A stretch of DNA of 64,000 bases from Sulfurospirillum multivorans DSM 12446 (GTDB lineage: Bacteria; Campylobacterota; Campylobacteria; Campylobacterales; Sulfurospirillaceae): the NCBI RefSeq assembly GCF_000568815.1, contig NZ_CP007201.1:310001-374000 (forward strand). The letters run 5' to 3'. Below, piece after piece: positions 1 through 9,292 of the stretch (its first letter is position 1; every line of letters begins with the position of its first letter). Position numbers and translations under genes: made by a program. The notes below the pieces were generated by a model. That model saw only the letters and a program-made list of their open reading frames with translations. It searched no databases and had not been told where the DNA came from.

Positions 1-149
1 CCCTCTCAGGAAGTGGCTCATCGTTTTTTAATCTCGTTAAGGCGGAAAATGCTCTAAAGGTTGCTACAGCGCTTAAAAACGCATTTGGAATGTTTAGAGT
101 AGAAATCTTTGAATTAGATAATAACGGTTTTGAAATCGTAAAAAGCTGA
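1..149 (+). CDS. thrB: Homoserine kinase, C-terminal fragment (5' end outside window)
   Basis: The reading frame is open from base 3 and stops with TGA at 147-149, giving the last 48 residues of a protein. It begins LSGSGSSFF, which matches the Ser/Gly-rich C-terminal motif of GHMP-family kinases. Homoserine kinase phosphorylates homoserine in threonine synthesis. The family is read from this motif, and the specific identity from position: thrB next to ylxR-infB-rbfA-rimP is a known arrangement in Campylobacter relatives. The catalytic N-terminal part cannot be seen, so another GHMP kinase remains possible. Confidence 0.6.
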   Translation, partial: LSGSGSSFFNLVKAENALKVATALKNAFGMFRVEIFELDNNGFEIVKS

Positions 150-167
150 AAGACAGCTAAAATTTGA

Positions 168-173
168 TATAAT
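168..173 (+). promoter_or_regulatory. Putative -10 element upstream of ylxR-infB
   Basis: TATAAT lies 11 bases before the ylxR start codon. No good -35 box is visible, which is usual for sigma-70 promoters of Campylobacterota. If used, transcription would start around base 180 and leave a leader of only a few bases, with no Shine-Dalgarno sequence before ATG 185. Confidence 0.45.
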
Positions 174-184
174 CAGGCGCAAAA

Positions 185-436
185 ATGAGTCAACCCATAC
201 GAATGTGCATTGTTTGTAGAGAAAGATCTTTACAACACAGTTTACAAAGATTGCAGATTGTAGATGGAGAGCTCATGCTCTTTTCCAAAGTTGGAAGAAG
301 CTTTTATATCTGCAAGGCATGTATGACACACAATGAAAAGAAAGTTGTAAAAATACTCAACAATAAATGCAAAACAAATCACAAAGCAATGATGGAATTT
401 GGTAAAATTTTTAAGGAGATAGGGTCGAATGGATAA
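185..436 (+). CDS. ylxR: YlxR family protein (DUF448)
   Basis: An 83-residue protein with the family signature RMCIVCRE near its N-terminus and a second Cys pair (CKAC) around residues 43-46. YlxR proteins are small basic nucleic-acid-binding proteins. The gene ends 8 bases inside infB (429-436), so the two are translationally coupled, and ylxR just before infB is the classical arrangement. The start has no clear ribosome-binding site; ATG 203 is an alternative but would remove the conserved residues before RMCIVC. The precise cellular role is not evident from sequence. Confidence 0.85.
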   Translation: MSQPIRMCIVCRERSLQHSLQRLQIVDGELMLFSKVGRSFYICKACMTHNEKKVVKILNNKCKTNHKAMMEFGKIFKEIGSNG

Positions 437-3086
437 AGTTCGTATAACCGAAATAGCAAAAGAACTGGGCATGAAGAACAAAGAAATCGTTGACAAAGCG
501 GTAGATCTTGGTCTTGATGTCAAAGGGCATTCAAGTTCAATTAGTACAGAAGATGCCGAAAAACTCATGAATTACGTCTTAAGCGGAGAGACAGCACAAG
601 CAAGCAAGCCGTCCCCTCAACCTAAAGCTCCAGAGATTAAACACGTTGAAGTCGTAGAGACTCCAGCACCTGTCGTTGAAAAACCAAAAGTACCTGAAGT
701 TGCTGCTCCTAAAACGAAGACATTAAAAGAAAAAGAGCTTGAAACGGGGCATACCGCTCAAACTATCCCTCAAAAAGAGGTGGTTGAAAACGCAGTATCA
801 GATGTCGTCGCAGATAAAGTAGAGACCGTAGACAAAGTAGATCCAACCAATGTACAAAAGCGCAGAGGTTTGGTTATTGTCAAAAAGAAGCGACCTGAAG
901 TTAAAGAGGTCGAAGTTGAAGTAAGACAAAGCCCATCATCATTTTATGGTTCACGCGAGAGTACCCCTTCAAGGAGTATGGAGTCTATGTTTGCTACGTC
1001 TAACAGTGCAAGCGAACTTCAGAAAAAGAAAAAGAAGCTTAAAAAAATACCTGCTGAGAAAAAATCTACAACAGAAAAATTGGATATTGCTTTAAATATT
1101 GAGATGGGAGATAACCGTATTGATACGGAAGAAGAGGATATGATTGTCCTTCCCGATCTTAATGTGGGCCTCTTGGTGAATGAAGAAGCCAAAAAGAAAA
1201 AACAGATCGATCCAAGCCAAATTAGAACCACTAAAAAAACCAATTTTGTGATGCAAGGTATTCAAAGAGTTGGGCGAAAGCGTAGACGCCGTCCAGCGCA
1301 AGTGCAAGAATCCGAAGCGATTAGTGCGATTGAAATTCCTGAAGAAATTAGGGTGTATGAGTTTGCTGAAAAGATCAATAAACCGGTGAGTGAAGTCATT
1401 AAAGAGCTTTTCTCGTTAGGTGTTATGTTTACTAAAAATGACTTTTTAGATAAAGATTCGATTGAAATTTTAGCAGAGACCTTTGGCATCAATGTGACAA
1501 CGGTTAATGATCAAGAAGCGTTTGACTATGTTAAAGCGTACGATGATGAAGGCGAAGCTAGTGATCAAATTCTTGTCGAGCGTGCTCCTGTTATCACGAT
1601 TATGGGTCACGTCGATCATGGTAAAACATCTCTCTTAGATTACATTAGAAGTGCCAAAGTCGCTGCCGGTGAAGCAGGTGGCATTACCCAACACGTGGGT
1701 GCTTATATGGTAGAGAAAAATGGTCGAAACATTACCTTTATCGATACCCCAGGCCATGAAGCATTTACGGAAATGCGTTCACGTGGTGCGAAAGTGACCG
1801 ACATCGTTATCGTTGTTGTCGCTGCCGATGATGGTGTTAAACCTCAAACTAAAGAGGCGATTGAACATGCAAAAGCGGCCAATGTTCCTATTATTATTGC
1901 CGTCAACAAAATGGATAAAGAAGCCGCCAATCCTGATCTTGTCAAAGCGCAACTTGCAGAGCTTGGTATTACCCCTGTTGATTGGGGTGGAGAGCATGAA
2001 TTTGTGCCAGTATCTGCCAAAACAGGTATGGGTATCGAAGACTTACTTGAGACTATTTTATTGCAAGCAGACGTTTTAGAGCTCAAAGCAGATCCTAGTC
2101 GTGAAGTGAAAGCAACCGTTATTGAAAGCTCCCTCGAAAAAGGGCGTGGTCCTGTCGCAACCGTTGTTGTTGAAGATGGTACGATGCGTGTGGGCGACAT
2201 TGTGGTTGCTGGCGTTGCCTTTGGTAAAGTCAAAGCATTGCTCGATGATCTTGGACGTTCCGTCAAAGAAGCACTTCCTGGTGAGCCAGTCGTTGTGCTA
2301 GGGCTTAGCGAAGTTCCAGGCGCTGGTGATACATTGATTAGCGTTAAGACGGATAAAATTGCACGTGAATATGCGAAGAAAAAAGCAGAATACCTCCGTC
2401 AAAAAGAGCTCTCCAAAACGACTAAAGTAAGTTTGGATGATCTAAGTGCGATGATTGCAGAGGGTGCTTTAAAAACATTGCCTGTTATTATCAAAGCGGA
2501 TGTTCAAGGAAGTCTTGAAGCCATCAAGGGCAGTTTAGAAAAAATCAGAAATTCTGAAACCAAAGTTAATATCGTTAGTGCAGGTATTGGTGGCATTACA
2601 GAGAGTGATGTCGCGATTGCGAGTGCGAGCTCAGACTGTATCATTCTAGGTTTCCATGTACGACCTACAGGTGTGGTTAAAGAGAAAGCAAAAAGTGCTG
2701 GTGTTGAAATTAAAACCTACAATATTATCTATGATTTGATTGATGATGTCACCAACATTGTGACAGGCCTCATGGCACCGGTTATTCGTGAAGAGAATAT
2801 CGGTCAAGCAATGGTTAGAGAAGTCTTCCCTGTGCCAAAATTGGGACACATTGCAGGTTGTATCGTAACGGATGGAACCATTAATCGTGGTGTTAAAATC
2901 AGGGTTATTCGTGATGGCGTTATCATTTATGAAGGCAGTGTTTCATCCCTTAAACGTTTCAAAGAGGACGTTAAAGAGGTGGGCAAAGGGTATGAGTGTG
3001 GTGTAGGTATCACAGGATACACAGATATTAAAGTCGGCGATTATATCGAGAGCTTTAAAGAGGTTGAAGAAAAAGCGAAACTATGA
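429..3086 (+). CDS. infB: Translation initiation factor IF-2
   Basis: An 885-residue GTPase that brings initiator fMet-tRNA to the 30S ribosomal subunit. Residues 1-50 form an IF2_N domain, followed by a long charged Pro/Lys/Glu-rich linker to about residue 300 and a second IF2_N-like segment near 310-360. The G domain starts near residue 390 with GHVDHGKTS, then DTPGHEAF and NKMD. Domains II-IV follow up to the C-terminus. Length and order fit epsilonproteobacterial IF-2. AAGGAGATAGGGTCG before the ATG supplies the ribosome-binding site. It overlaps ylxR at the start and rbfA by 4 bases (ATGA) at the end. No TTACATGTAA palindrome occurs in this long conserved gene. Confidence 0.98.
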   Translation: MDKVRITEIAKELGMKNKEIVDKAVDLGLDVKGHSSSISTEDAEKLMNYVLSGETAQASKPSPQPKAPEIKHVEVVETPAPVVEKPKVPEVAAPKTKTLKEKELETGHTAQTIPQKEVVENAVSDVVADKVETVDKVDPTNVQKRRGLVIVKKKRPEVKEVEVEVRQSPSSFYGSRESTPSRSMESMFATSNSASELQKKKKKLKKIPAEKKSTTEKLDIALNIEMGDNRIDTEEEDMIVLPDLNVGLLVNEEAKKKKQIDPSQIRTTKKTNFVMQGIQRVGRKRRRRPAQVQESEAISAIEIPEEIRVYEFAEKINKPVSEVIKELFSLGVMFTKNDFLDKDSIEILAETFGINVTTVNDQEAFDYVKAYDDEGEASDQILVERAPVITIMGHVDHGKTSLLDYIRSAKVAAGEAGGITQHVGAYMVEKNGRNITFIDTPGHEAFTEMRSRGAKVTDIVIVVVAADDGVKPQTKEAIEHAKAANVPIIIAVNKMDKEAANPDLVKAQLAELGITPVDWGGEHEFVPVSAKTGMGIEDLLETILLQADVLELKADPSREVKATVIESSLEKGRGPVATVVVEDGTMRVGDIVVAGVAFGKVKALLDDLGRSVKEALPGEPVVVLGLSEVPGAGDTLISVKTDKIAREYAKKKAEYLRQKELSKTTKVSLDDLSAMIAEGALKTLPVIIKADVQGSLEAIKGSLEKIRNSETKVNIVSAGIGGITESDVAIASASSDCIILGFHVRPTGVVKEKAKSAGVEIKTYNIIYDLIDDVTNIVTGLMAPVIREENIGQAMVREVFPVPKLGHIAGCIVTDGTINRGVKIRVIRDGVIIYEGSVSSLKRFKEDVKEVGKGYECGVGITGYTDIKVGDYIESFKEVEEKAKL

Positions 3087-3460
3087 TAGACAAAAGTATT
3101 AAAATCCAGAGAACCCAAAGCGTTTTAAGAGAACTTATTCCTGAGGCGCTTTCAACGTTAGAAGATGAGATGTTACGCGGGGTTTGCGTGATCGATGTTG
3201 AGTGTAGCCGTGGAAAATACGATGCGAACGTCTATTTAGATGGTTCTGTGTATGATGAAAAAGAGAAAAATTACATTCTTTCACGATTGGATCGCGTTCA
3301 GCGTCACATTCAAACCCACTGTATGCAAGCAGAAGGTTGGTTTCGCTGCCCCCGTTTCACGTTTTATTTCGATGATAGCTTAGAGCGCCAAAATAAGATG
3401 GATGCTCTGTTTGCCAAGGTAGATGAAGAGCTCAAAAAAGGTAAGAATAACGATGCTTGA
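3083..3460 (+). CDS. rbfA: Ribosome-binding factor A
   Basis: A 125-residue KH-like protein needed for 16S rRNA 5'-end maturation and cold adaptation. The N-terminal stretch with [18 protein letters not shown] and the central segment [18 protein letters not shown] are recognisable family features. It starts in an ATGA overlap with infB and its last 8 bases overlap the start of rimP, so the infB-rbfA-rimP group is tightly coupled. Length is normal for the family. Confidence 0.92.
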   Translation: MIDKSIKIQRTQSVLRELIPEALSTLEDEMLRGVCVIDVECSRGKYDANVYLDGSVYDEKEKNYILSRLDRVQRHIQTHCMQAEGWFRCPRFTFYFDDSLERQNKMDALFAKVDEELKKGKNNDA

Positions 3461-3881
3461 TCAAGAAAAAATTGTAAAAATTGTAGAGAGCTGCGGTGTC
3501 TCTTTCTATGATACCGAAGTAGCCAATGAATTTGATAAAAGAATTTTTCGTCTTTACATTACGTCAAAAGAGGGCATTAGCCTTGATAAATGTGCGGAGA
3601 TTAGCCGTATTTTATCCCCTATTTTTGATTTAGAGCCACCACTTGAGGGTGAGTATCTTTTTGAAGTCAGTTCTCCTGGCATTGAGCGCAAACTCACTAA
3701 ACCTGAGCATTTTACAGCTTCCATTGGTGAAAAAGTTAAAGTCAAGCTGAACAGTAAAGAGAAATTCATCGGGCTTCTTGAGAGCTTCGCTGACAATGTT
3801 GCCTGTGTTCGCGTTGAAAATGAACTCAAACAGATTTCACTGAATGAGATCGAAAGTATCCGAACTTATTTTGAATGGTAA
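3453..3881 (+). CDS. rimP: Ribosome maturation factor RimP
   Basis: A 142-residue protein for 30S subunit maturation. Visible family motifs are DCxxxSRxLSP-like (DKCAEISRILSPIFD) and the strongly conserved FEVSSPGIERKL. ATG 3453 is chosen because it directly precedes [12 protein letters not shown], typical for the family N-terminus, has AAAAAAGGTAAG upstream, and gives an 8-base overlap with rbfA; an in-frame ATG at 3423 would add ten unsupported residues. The stop overlaps the ribD start region (ATGGTAA). Confidence 0.92.
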   Translation: MLDQEKIVKIVESCGVSFYDTEVANEFDKRIFRLYITSKEGISLDKCAEISRILSPIFDLEPPLEGEYLFEVSSPGIERKLTKPEHFTASIGEKVKVKLNSKEKFIGLLESFADNVACVRVENELKQISLNEIESIRTYFEW

Positions 3882-4888
3882 GCGCGTTTGACACTCTTTT
3901 AATGCAAAAAGCACTTGATGCTGCTTGGGCGTATCAGGTGCTGACGTTTCCAAACCCTGCCGTGGGCGCAGTTGTGAGCAATGACCAAGGCGATATTTTG
4001 GGGTTAGCGGCACACCAAAAAGCGGGATCGGCTCATGCTGAAGTACTCGCGATTAAAGCAGCTTACGAAACACTCACAGAAGATAGGCGCATCAGCGACA
4101 TCGAAGATGCGAGCGAACTCCATACATTTTTAAAAAAACATCACACCCATCTTTTCCACAATCTCTCTTTACATGTAACCCTAGAGCCGTGTCACCATTT
4201 TGGCAAAACCCCTCCATGCTCCTCCTTGATTGAAGCGCTTCATTTTAAACGGATTGTTATTGGCTCGTATGATGAAAGTATGGCACAAGGCGGTGGGGCG
4301 TATCTTCAAAGCAAAGGGATGGAGGTGCATTTTGGATGTCTGAAAAAGGCGTGCGATCTGCTTTTATCTCCTTTTACATGTAAAGAAAAAAAAGAGCCGT
4401 TTCTCTTTTTTAAACTCGCACTGAGTGCGAATGGCGTGGCTACGGGCGGGATTATTACTTCGCTTGATTCGCGCATTATGGTGCACCGTTTACGGGATCG
4501 CTGTGATCTTTTAGTTATCGGAGGCAATACGGTTCGAACCGATCGTCCCATTTTAGATGCGAGGCTGTGTGAGGGTAAAGCACCCGATGTGCTTATTTAC
4601 TCTCATCACAACGATTTTGATTGTACCATTCCTCTGTTTGACACTCCTGATCGCTGCGTAACCGTTGCTTCTGATCTTAATCACGTCAATGACTATGCAA
4701 TGGTGATGGTTGAAGGAGGGCAAGGGCTTTTGGATGCTCTTTCAAATGAAATCAAGTGGTATTTGATCTTTGAATCACCGCATGAAAAAGAGGGGAAGAC
4801 GATCGTTTTACCCACAGGATTACAAAAGGTTTTTTCTCAAAGAGTGGGCGAAGATACGATGAGTTGGTATTTTAAACACACCTCTTAA
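3875..4888 (+). CDS. ribD: Riboflavin biosynthesis bifunctional deaminase/reductase RibD
   Basis: A 337-residue protein with an N-terminal zinc deaminase domain and a C-terminal NADPH-dependent reductase domain; together they convert the early GTP-derived pyrimidine to 5-amino-6-ribitylamino-uracil phosphate. The deaminase site is visible as HAEVLA near residue 52 and the EPCHHFGKTPPC zinc motif near 107. The reductase part (LALSANGVATG, SLDSRIMVHRLRDRCD, VIGGNTVRTDRP) fills the rest. The ATG overlaps the rimP stop; ATG 3902 (MQKALDAAW) is an alternative start. Two copies of the genome-wide palindrome lie in frame (4168 and 4373, the latter coding FTCK). It is separated from ribB at 42.9 kb. 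Confidence 0.9.
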   Translation: MVSAFDTLLMQKALDAAWAYQVLTFPNPAVGAVVSNDQGDILGLAAHQKAGSAHAEVLAIKAAYETLTEDRRISDIEDASELHTFLKKHHTHLFHNLSLHVTLEPCHHFGKTPPCSSLIEALHFKRIVIGSYDESMAQGGGAYLQSKGMEVHFGCLKKACDLLLSPFTCKEKKEPFLFFKLALSANGVATGGIITSLDSRIMVHRLRDRCDLLVIGGNTVRTDRPILDARLCEGKAPDVLIYSHHNDFDCTIPLFDTPDRCVTVASDLNHVNDYAMVMVEGGQGLLDALSNEIKWYLIFESPHEKEGKTIVLPTGLQKVFSQRVGEDTMSWYFKHTS

Positions 4889-4892
4889 ACGT

Positions 4893-5207
4893 TTACATGT
4901 AAAGCGAATATTTGCGTAATAAAAGCGCTTGAGCCTCTTCGTAGCGTGGGGTTAAGGATGAAGGTGTGGAGGCAATTAGCGGAGCGTATTTTTCATACGT
5001 TTGCCACACGCGTAAAGCGCCCTCTTTTTTCCCTTTGCACGCCAATGCCAAAGCGGTAGAGGCATTGATCAGTCCTTTAAGGATTTTGGCTTCATCGGCG
5101 TGCTCTGGAAGTTTTTTCAAACGATGCCACTCCACTTCCAATACTTCGTGTCCTTCGACAAACTCATCACGTTCAACGACGTTCAAAAATGCTTCAATGG
5201 CTAACAT
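4893..5207 (-). CDS. DUF309 domain protein
   Basis: A 104-residue helical protein with the DUF309 core FVEGHEVLEVEWHRL and ILKGLINASTALALA. The function of the family is unknown. It lies convergent to ribD and its start overlaps the 3' end of the upstream PAS/EAL gene by 14 bases, so the two are probably cotranscribed. The stop codon is formed by the palindrome TTTACATGTAAA at 4892-4903: the last codons read TAC-ATG-TAA. This is the one reading frame in which the palindrome cannot be internal to a gene. Confidence 0.85.
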   Translation of the reverse strand: MLAIEAFLNVVERDEFVEGHEVLEVEWHRLKKLPEHADEAKILKGLINASTALALACKGKKEGALRVWQTYEKYAPLIASTPSSLTPRYEEAQALLLRKYSLYM

Positions 5208-7716
5208 AATGACTCTTTAGTTTTGTTTTTGGGGAAGGTTCATGCAAGTAGAAGCCTTGTGCAAAGTCAATGTCAAGCTCTTTGACTTTTTCTAAGATCT
5301 CTTTTTTATGAACAAATTCAGCTACGACTAAAATACCCAAGTTTTTAGCAAAATGGGTAATTGTTTTTACCGTCGCATACGCATTGGCATCGGTATCAAG
5401 GTTTTTAATCAGTGAACCATCGATTTTGATGAAATCCACATTGAGGCGCAGTAAGTATTCAAAGTTAGAATACCCTGCACCAAAATCATCAATCGCAAGC
5501 AAACAGCCGTATGTGCGTATCTGCTGCAAAAATGTTTGCACTTCTGTGGAGTCTTCAATGCCCTCTGATTCGACGAGTTCTAAGGTGATGTGCCCTTGAA
5601 GTGTGGGGTATTGGTGTAACATATCCATCAAAAACGCCGTTGTTTCTTGGTTCATAATATCTTCTTTGGTGATATTGATCGAAATATCACAATGCAGCTC
5701 CAAAGCGGCTCGCAACCCCTCTTGAATGACAAAACGTGTGAGTTGGTCGTACAGGTGCATGCGTTTTGAGAGGTCAATAAAATGAAAAGGGGAGATAATG
5801 CGTCCATCGGTATTAATGAGGCGAATCAGTACCTCATACTTTTTGCGCGCGTTCTTCTTTACATGTAAAGGAACAATTTCCTGCAAAAATATGGTAAAAC
5901 GGTTCTCTTTAAGCGCACTCATGATGGTTTCATTCCACTGAATGTCTTTTTGCAAACGCTCTTCAAAGCCTTTATTGTCATCGTAAACCACGAAATTTTT
6001 GCGAGATTCGCGTGCCTCTTTCATGGCTATTTCCGCACGGTTGTAAAGATACCCAACCCCGTTGGCAATGCCAAAACGAAGGGTGAGTGGGTAAAACGAT
6101 TGTTGTATGAAAAGCCCTTCATGCGAGAGAATGGCAAGAATGTGTTGGCACTCATTGTTAAAGGCTTGGTCAAGAAGTGGTGTGTCGCAAAAGAGGGCAA
6201 ATTCATCACTTTGGAGATGAAAGAATTGCCATGTTTTTGGCATAAGCTGTTTGATTTTAAGGGTTAAATGGCGCAGATAGAGGTCTCCAAAAGCTTGTCC
6301 ATGCAGGGTATTGATGTCACGAAACCCACAAATATTGAGAATGGCTAAGTGCGGTGCTTGGCTGCGTTCAATGGCTTCAAAGAGAAACTTACGACTGGGC
6401 AATTCCGTGAGCTTCTCTTTGCGCAGGTGTTCCACTTGTTCAAACAGCTCACTGACATCGTAACGAATCGCAATGTACTCATGAATCGCTCCTTGCTCAT
6501 CAAACAGTGGCATAATCACCGATTTGACATAGTAAGCACTGCCGTCTTTGCGACGGTTTTTCACAACACCTTTCCAGGTATTTCCCTCTTTTAGGGTTTC
6601 CCACATCTCTTTAAAGAAGTTTTGAGGGTTGTCTGGATGGCGGACAATGTTATGAGGTTTGCCTAAAAGTTCCATTTCGGTGTAACCTGAGATAGCCATA
6701 AATTGAGTATTGGCATAGGTAATAATGCCTTTAGCATCGGTTTTGGAGACAATCGTATTTTCATCAATCGCCTCTTTGTAGTGTTCTAAGAGGTGTGATT
6801 GTTTTTCATGCTCACAAATCAGATGCGCAATTTCACCCAGTTCATGTTCTTGACGTGAAAGTGCTGCGATGTAATTGAGATTGTGGCTTTTAAGTGCCAT
6901 GGAGATGTATCGAATTGGTGTGAAGATAATCTTATAGGTAAGGGTATGAAACAGTACAATGCCTCCTAAAACAATGATAAATCCTGCAAAAAGTAGAAAG
7001 TTTTGCATTTCAGCCATAAAAAGAAGCATCGAAGAGGTGTAGTAAAAATCAAGATAACCGATCACGTCATCCTGCAAGGAGCAAAGTGGAATCTCAAAGT
7101 GCTCTTCTAAGGTAGGATGATCACTCGCAGAAAAAAGTGACGCTGTTCCAAGGCTCACGTATCCCATACTTTTAAGAAAAGCATCATCAAAAAGTCGTCC
7201 TAAAACCAAAAATCCTTTTGGATCACCCGTGCGTTTCAAATCAGCCGAGGTATGAATGGGTGCTAAAAAAAATTGGACAAACGTACCATCTTCGTAGTGG
7301 TAAAATTCTTTAAAAGAGGACTTTGAGGCATCAAAAGAGGATAAATCGAAATTTATGGTTTGAACGTCGTTACTTTTATGGCGATAAACCTGCTTTTTGG
7401 AAGCATCAAAGATAAAAATATAATGCAGCCCAAATGTGGGAAGTAGAGGCTCTAAATTATCCTTGCTCCAGCTTAAATCTTGGGTGTTCACAAACGTTGC
7501 CATTTCATCCCAGCGTGAGTAGTTAAGGCTCATTTGCCTCAGAGGAGTCTTTTCCAGATTTAAGACGGCTTTGTAGCGTTCAAACACACTACTTTGCTCG
7601 TGTGCGATCTGCCTTTGCTCTTGCGTTTTTTTACTAAACCAGACACTTGTCATTAAGATCAGTGTGCAAGAGAGGATGATTGTGCTGTAAAGTGCGTATG
7701 TTTTTGCTATTTTCAT
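5194..7716 (-). CDS. Membrane CHASE4/PAS/degenerate GGDEF/EAL protein (probable c-di-GMP phosphodiesterase)
   Basis: An 840-residue membrane signalling protein. Residues 6-28 form a first membrane helix; a periplasmic CHASE4-like region follows (RWDEMATFVNT), then a second helix near 240-265, a PAS domain near 320-420 (GIITYANTQFMAISGYT), a degenerate GGDEF domain and a C-terminal EAL domain. The GGDEF signature is replaced by QSDEF, so cyclase activity is unlikely. The EAL domain keeps the expected catalytic positions: YEVLIR, INIT, LELVESEG, DDFGAGYSN, IKIDGS, VAEF and QGF. It should therefore hydrolyse c-di-GMP. The ligand of the periplasmic domain is unknown. One palindrome site at 5858 codes LHVK. 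Confidence 0.88.
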   Translation of the reverse strand: MKIAKTYALYSTIILSCTLILMTSVWFSKKTQEQRQIAHEQSSVFERYKAVLNLEKTPLRQMSLNYSRWDEMATFVNTQDLSWSKDNLEPLLPTFGLHYIFIFDASKKQVYRHKSNDVQTINFDLSSFDASKSSFKEFYHYEDGTFVQFFLAPIHTSADLKRTGDPKGFLVLGRLFDDAFLKSMGYVSLGTASLFSASDHPTLEEHFEIPLCSLQDDVIGYLDFYYTSSMLLFMAEMQNFLLFAGFIIVLGGIVLFHTLTYKIIFTPIRYISMALKSHNLNYIAALSRQEHELGEIAHLICEHEKQSHLLEHYKEAIDENTIVSKTDAKGIITYANTQFMAISGYTEMELLGKPHNIVRHPDNPQNFFKEMWETLKEGNTWKGVVKNRRKDGSAYYVKSVIMPLFDEQGAIHEYIAIRYDVSELFEQVEHLRKEKLTELPSRKFLFEAIERSQAPHLAILNICGFRDINTLHGQAFGDLYLRHLTLKIKQLMPKTWQFFHLQSDEFALFCDTPLLDQAFNNECQHILAILSHEGLFIQQSFYPLTLRFGIANGVGYLYNRAEIAMKEARESRKNFVVYDDNKGFEERLQKDIQWNETIMSALKENRFTIFLQEIVPLHVKKNARKKYEVLIRLINTDGRIISPFHFIDLSKRMHLYDQLTRFVIQEGLRAALELHCDISINITKEDIMNQETTAFLMDMLHQYPTLQGHITLELVESEGIEDSTEVQTFLQQIRTYGCLLAIDDFGAGYSNFEYLLRLNVDFIKIDGSLIKNLDTDANAYATVKTITHFAKNLGILVVAEFVHKKEILEKVKELDIDFAQGFYLHEPSPKTKLKSHYVSH

Positions 7717-7784
7717 GTCTCAGTATAGTTAAAAGCAATTTAAATTTGCTTTATTTTAAAAAATAAGATACACTATTTTCCTAG

Positions 7785-7809
7785 AAAGATGAGGTTCGAG
7801 TTCATCTTT
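7785..7809 (+). promoter_or_regulatory. 5'-leader hairpin of cold-shock mRNA
   Basis: AAAGATGA (7785-7792) pairs with TCATCTTT (7802-7809) around a 9-base loop, about 95 bases before the cold-shock ATG and just after an AT-rich stretch that could hold the promoter (AAGATACACT near 7764). A long structured leader is usual for cspA-type mRNAs. A T-run follows at 7815, so it could instead act as an attenuator. Confidence 0.4.
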
Positions 7810-7903
7810 GGTAGTTTTTTGATACGTGACCTTTAGTTAGCATCCTAAAATACTCCAAAAATACTCAATTTTCTACTTTTCGATCTTATAACAGGAGCAT
7901 AGA

Positions 7904-8119
7904 ATGGCTTTATTAGAGGGAACCGTTAAATGGTTTAACAATGAAAAAGGTTTTGGATTTATCCAACCAAACGATGGCGGAAAAGATGTATTCGTACACT
8001 TTCGTCAAGTAAATAGATCAGGTTATGGTCGTGTATCTTTGGCAGAAGGCCAAAAAGTCACTTATGAACTAGGCGAAGGTCCAAAAGGCCCACAAGCTGA
8101 GAACGTAACAGCACTATAA
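7904..8119 (+). CDS. CspA-family cold-shock protein
   Basis: A 71-residue single cold-shock domain that binds single-stranded RNA/DNA. RNP1 (KGFGFIQP) and RNP2 (DVFVHF) are intact, and the [14 protein letters not shown] start is typical. AACAGGAG provides the ribosome-binding site. The gene stands alone with a long leader and a strong terminator behind it. Its [15 protein letters not shown] segment replaces the usual HFSAI sequence, a variation seen in Campylobacterota members. Confidence 0.95.
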   Translation: MALLEGTVKWFNNEKGFGFIQPNDGGKDVFVHFRQVNRSGYGRVSLAEGQKVTYELGEGPKGPQAENVTAL

Positions 8120-8122
8120 TTT

Positions 8123-9292
8123 TTAGGAGGAGATTTTCTCCTCCTTTTCCTCTTTTCTAAACCAATAGCTAAATTCACTTCCTTTTTTCTCTTCCGATTG
8201 CACTTCAATCACAACACCATACTTATCACAAATACTTTTCACAATACTAAGCCCAATTCCAAAGCCACCTTTATAGATGTCACCTCGGTAATGGCGCTCA
8301 AAAATCTTCTCGACCTCCTTAATTCCCACCCCTTGATCTTTGACTTTAAAACAGAGTCTGTCGTTGTCTGAGTTTAATGCGACTTCGATGATGGTTTGCG
8401 TGGGCGAATATTTGATCGCATTGGTCAGATTGTTGTCGATGATGCGTTGAAGCTCAATGCGGTTGATGCGCACATAAAGCTGAGGCTCGATGTGTGAACA
8501 AATCGTAATCTCTTTTGAAGCGCTCAGAGCTTCAAAGTACGCAATGCGATCTTCTAAAAACGTTGAAAAATTGAGCAGTTCGGTTGTGTAGGTGATCGTT
8601 TTATTTTTGATGAGGTACTCCAAATCATCGTATAACGTTGCAAGGGTAGAGAGTGCCGCAAGGGTGCGACCGAGGCGTTTGTCTTTGTATTTTAGAACCA
8701 GCCCTTCGATATTGAGCTGCATAATGCCCAAAGGTGTTTTAAGTTCGTGCATCACATCGGTGAAAAAGAGATTCATACGCGTGGAAGTTTCGATGTAGGG
8801 TTTAAGCAAGAGTTTTAACAGCAGGTACGAAAAGAGCAACATTCCCATCAAAACGACGCCAATAATGACCAAAATATCAAAAATAACTTGCGAATGCGAG
8901 ATCTCTTTTTGCACGATTAAATACTTTACATGTAACGCATTCGCAGCCAGAGGATGTTTGTAAAAAAGCGAGTTCTCATTGGTGACAAATTCATCGCTAA
9001 AGCTTGGAATGGGCTCTTCGATCAGTGAAAAAACGATGCGGTTGTTGGCATCTAAAAGCGCACTTTTAAAGAGGATGGAGCGTGGAAACAAGAAAGTTTT
9101 TTGAAGTGGCAAAATGCCTTGAATGGTTGCTTCAATCTCTTTGGCATAACTGCGCAGCTGCGTCTCTTGATTGACTTGGCTGAGGCGCAGTGAAACGGAG
9201 AGGTAATTTAAAATGGGAAATGAGACGAGTAAGAGCGTCAAAAAAGTGAGAATGATGGCGAAAATAAACGCATTTTTAGTCTCACTTTTCAA
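8123..9292 (-). CDS. Two-component sensor histidine kinase (triad 1)
   Basis: A 389-residue kinase with membrane helices at about 9-30 and 138-163 enclosing a short periplasmic region, then a HisKA domain with His182 in MHELKTPLG and a HATPase domain with NAIKYSP (N box), DQGVGIKE and GGFGIGLSIV (G boxes). The periplasmic part is only about 105 residues, and a separate Cache protein is encoded two genes upstream, suggesting that sensing is shared. It overlaps the regulator gene by 11 bases. Autophosphorylation at His182 and transfer to Asp51 of the neighbouring regulator is inferred. One palindrome (8925) codes LHVK in the periplasmic loop. Confidence 0.92.
   Translation of the reverse strand: MKSETKNAFIFAIILTFLTLLLVSFPILNYLSVSLRLSQVNQETQLRSYAKEIEATIQGILPLQKTFLFPRSILFKSALLDANNRIVFSLIEEPIPSFSDEFVTNENSLFYKHPLAANALHVKYLIVQKEISHSQVIFDILVIIGVVLMGMLLFSYLLLKLLLKPYIETSTRMNLFFTDVMHELKTPLGIMQLNIEGLVLKYKDKRLGRTLAALSTLATLYDDLEYLIKNKTITYTTELLNFSTFLEDRIAYFEALSASKEITICSHIEPQLYVRINRIELQRIIDNNLTNAIKYSPTQTIIEVALNSDNDRLCFKVKDQGVGIKEVEKIFERHYRGDIYKGGFGIGLSIVKSICDKYGVVIEVQSEEKKGSEFSYWFRKEEKEEKISS
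8125..8150. terminator. Terminator between convergent cold-shock and kinase genes
   Basis: AGGAGGAGA (8125-8133) pairs perfectly with TCTCCTCCT (8137-8145) around a 3-base loop, then TTTCC follows. It serves the cold-shock gene. The stem overlaps the last codons of the minus-strand histidine kinase, whose stop codon is 8123-8125. Confidence 0.8.

Noticed and set aside
3423-3452. Longer rimP starting at 3423
   Set aside because: The extra ten residues lie within rbfA, are not family-like and have no ribosome-binding site; ATG 3453 is better supported.
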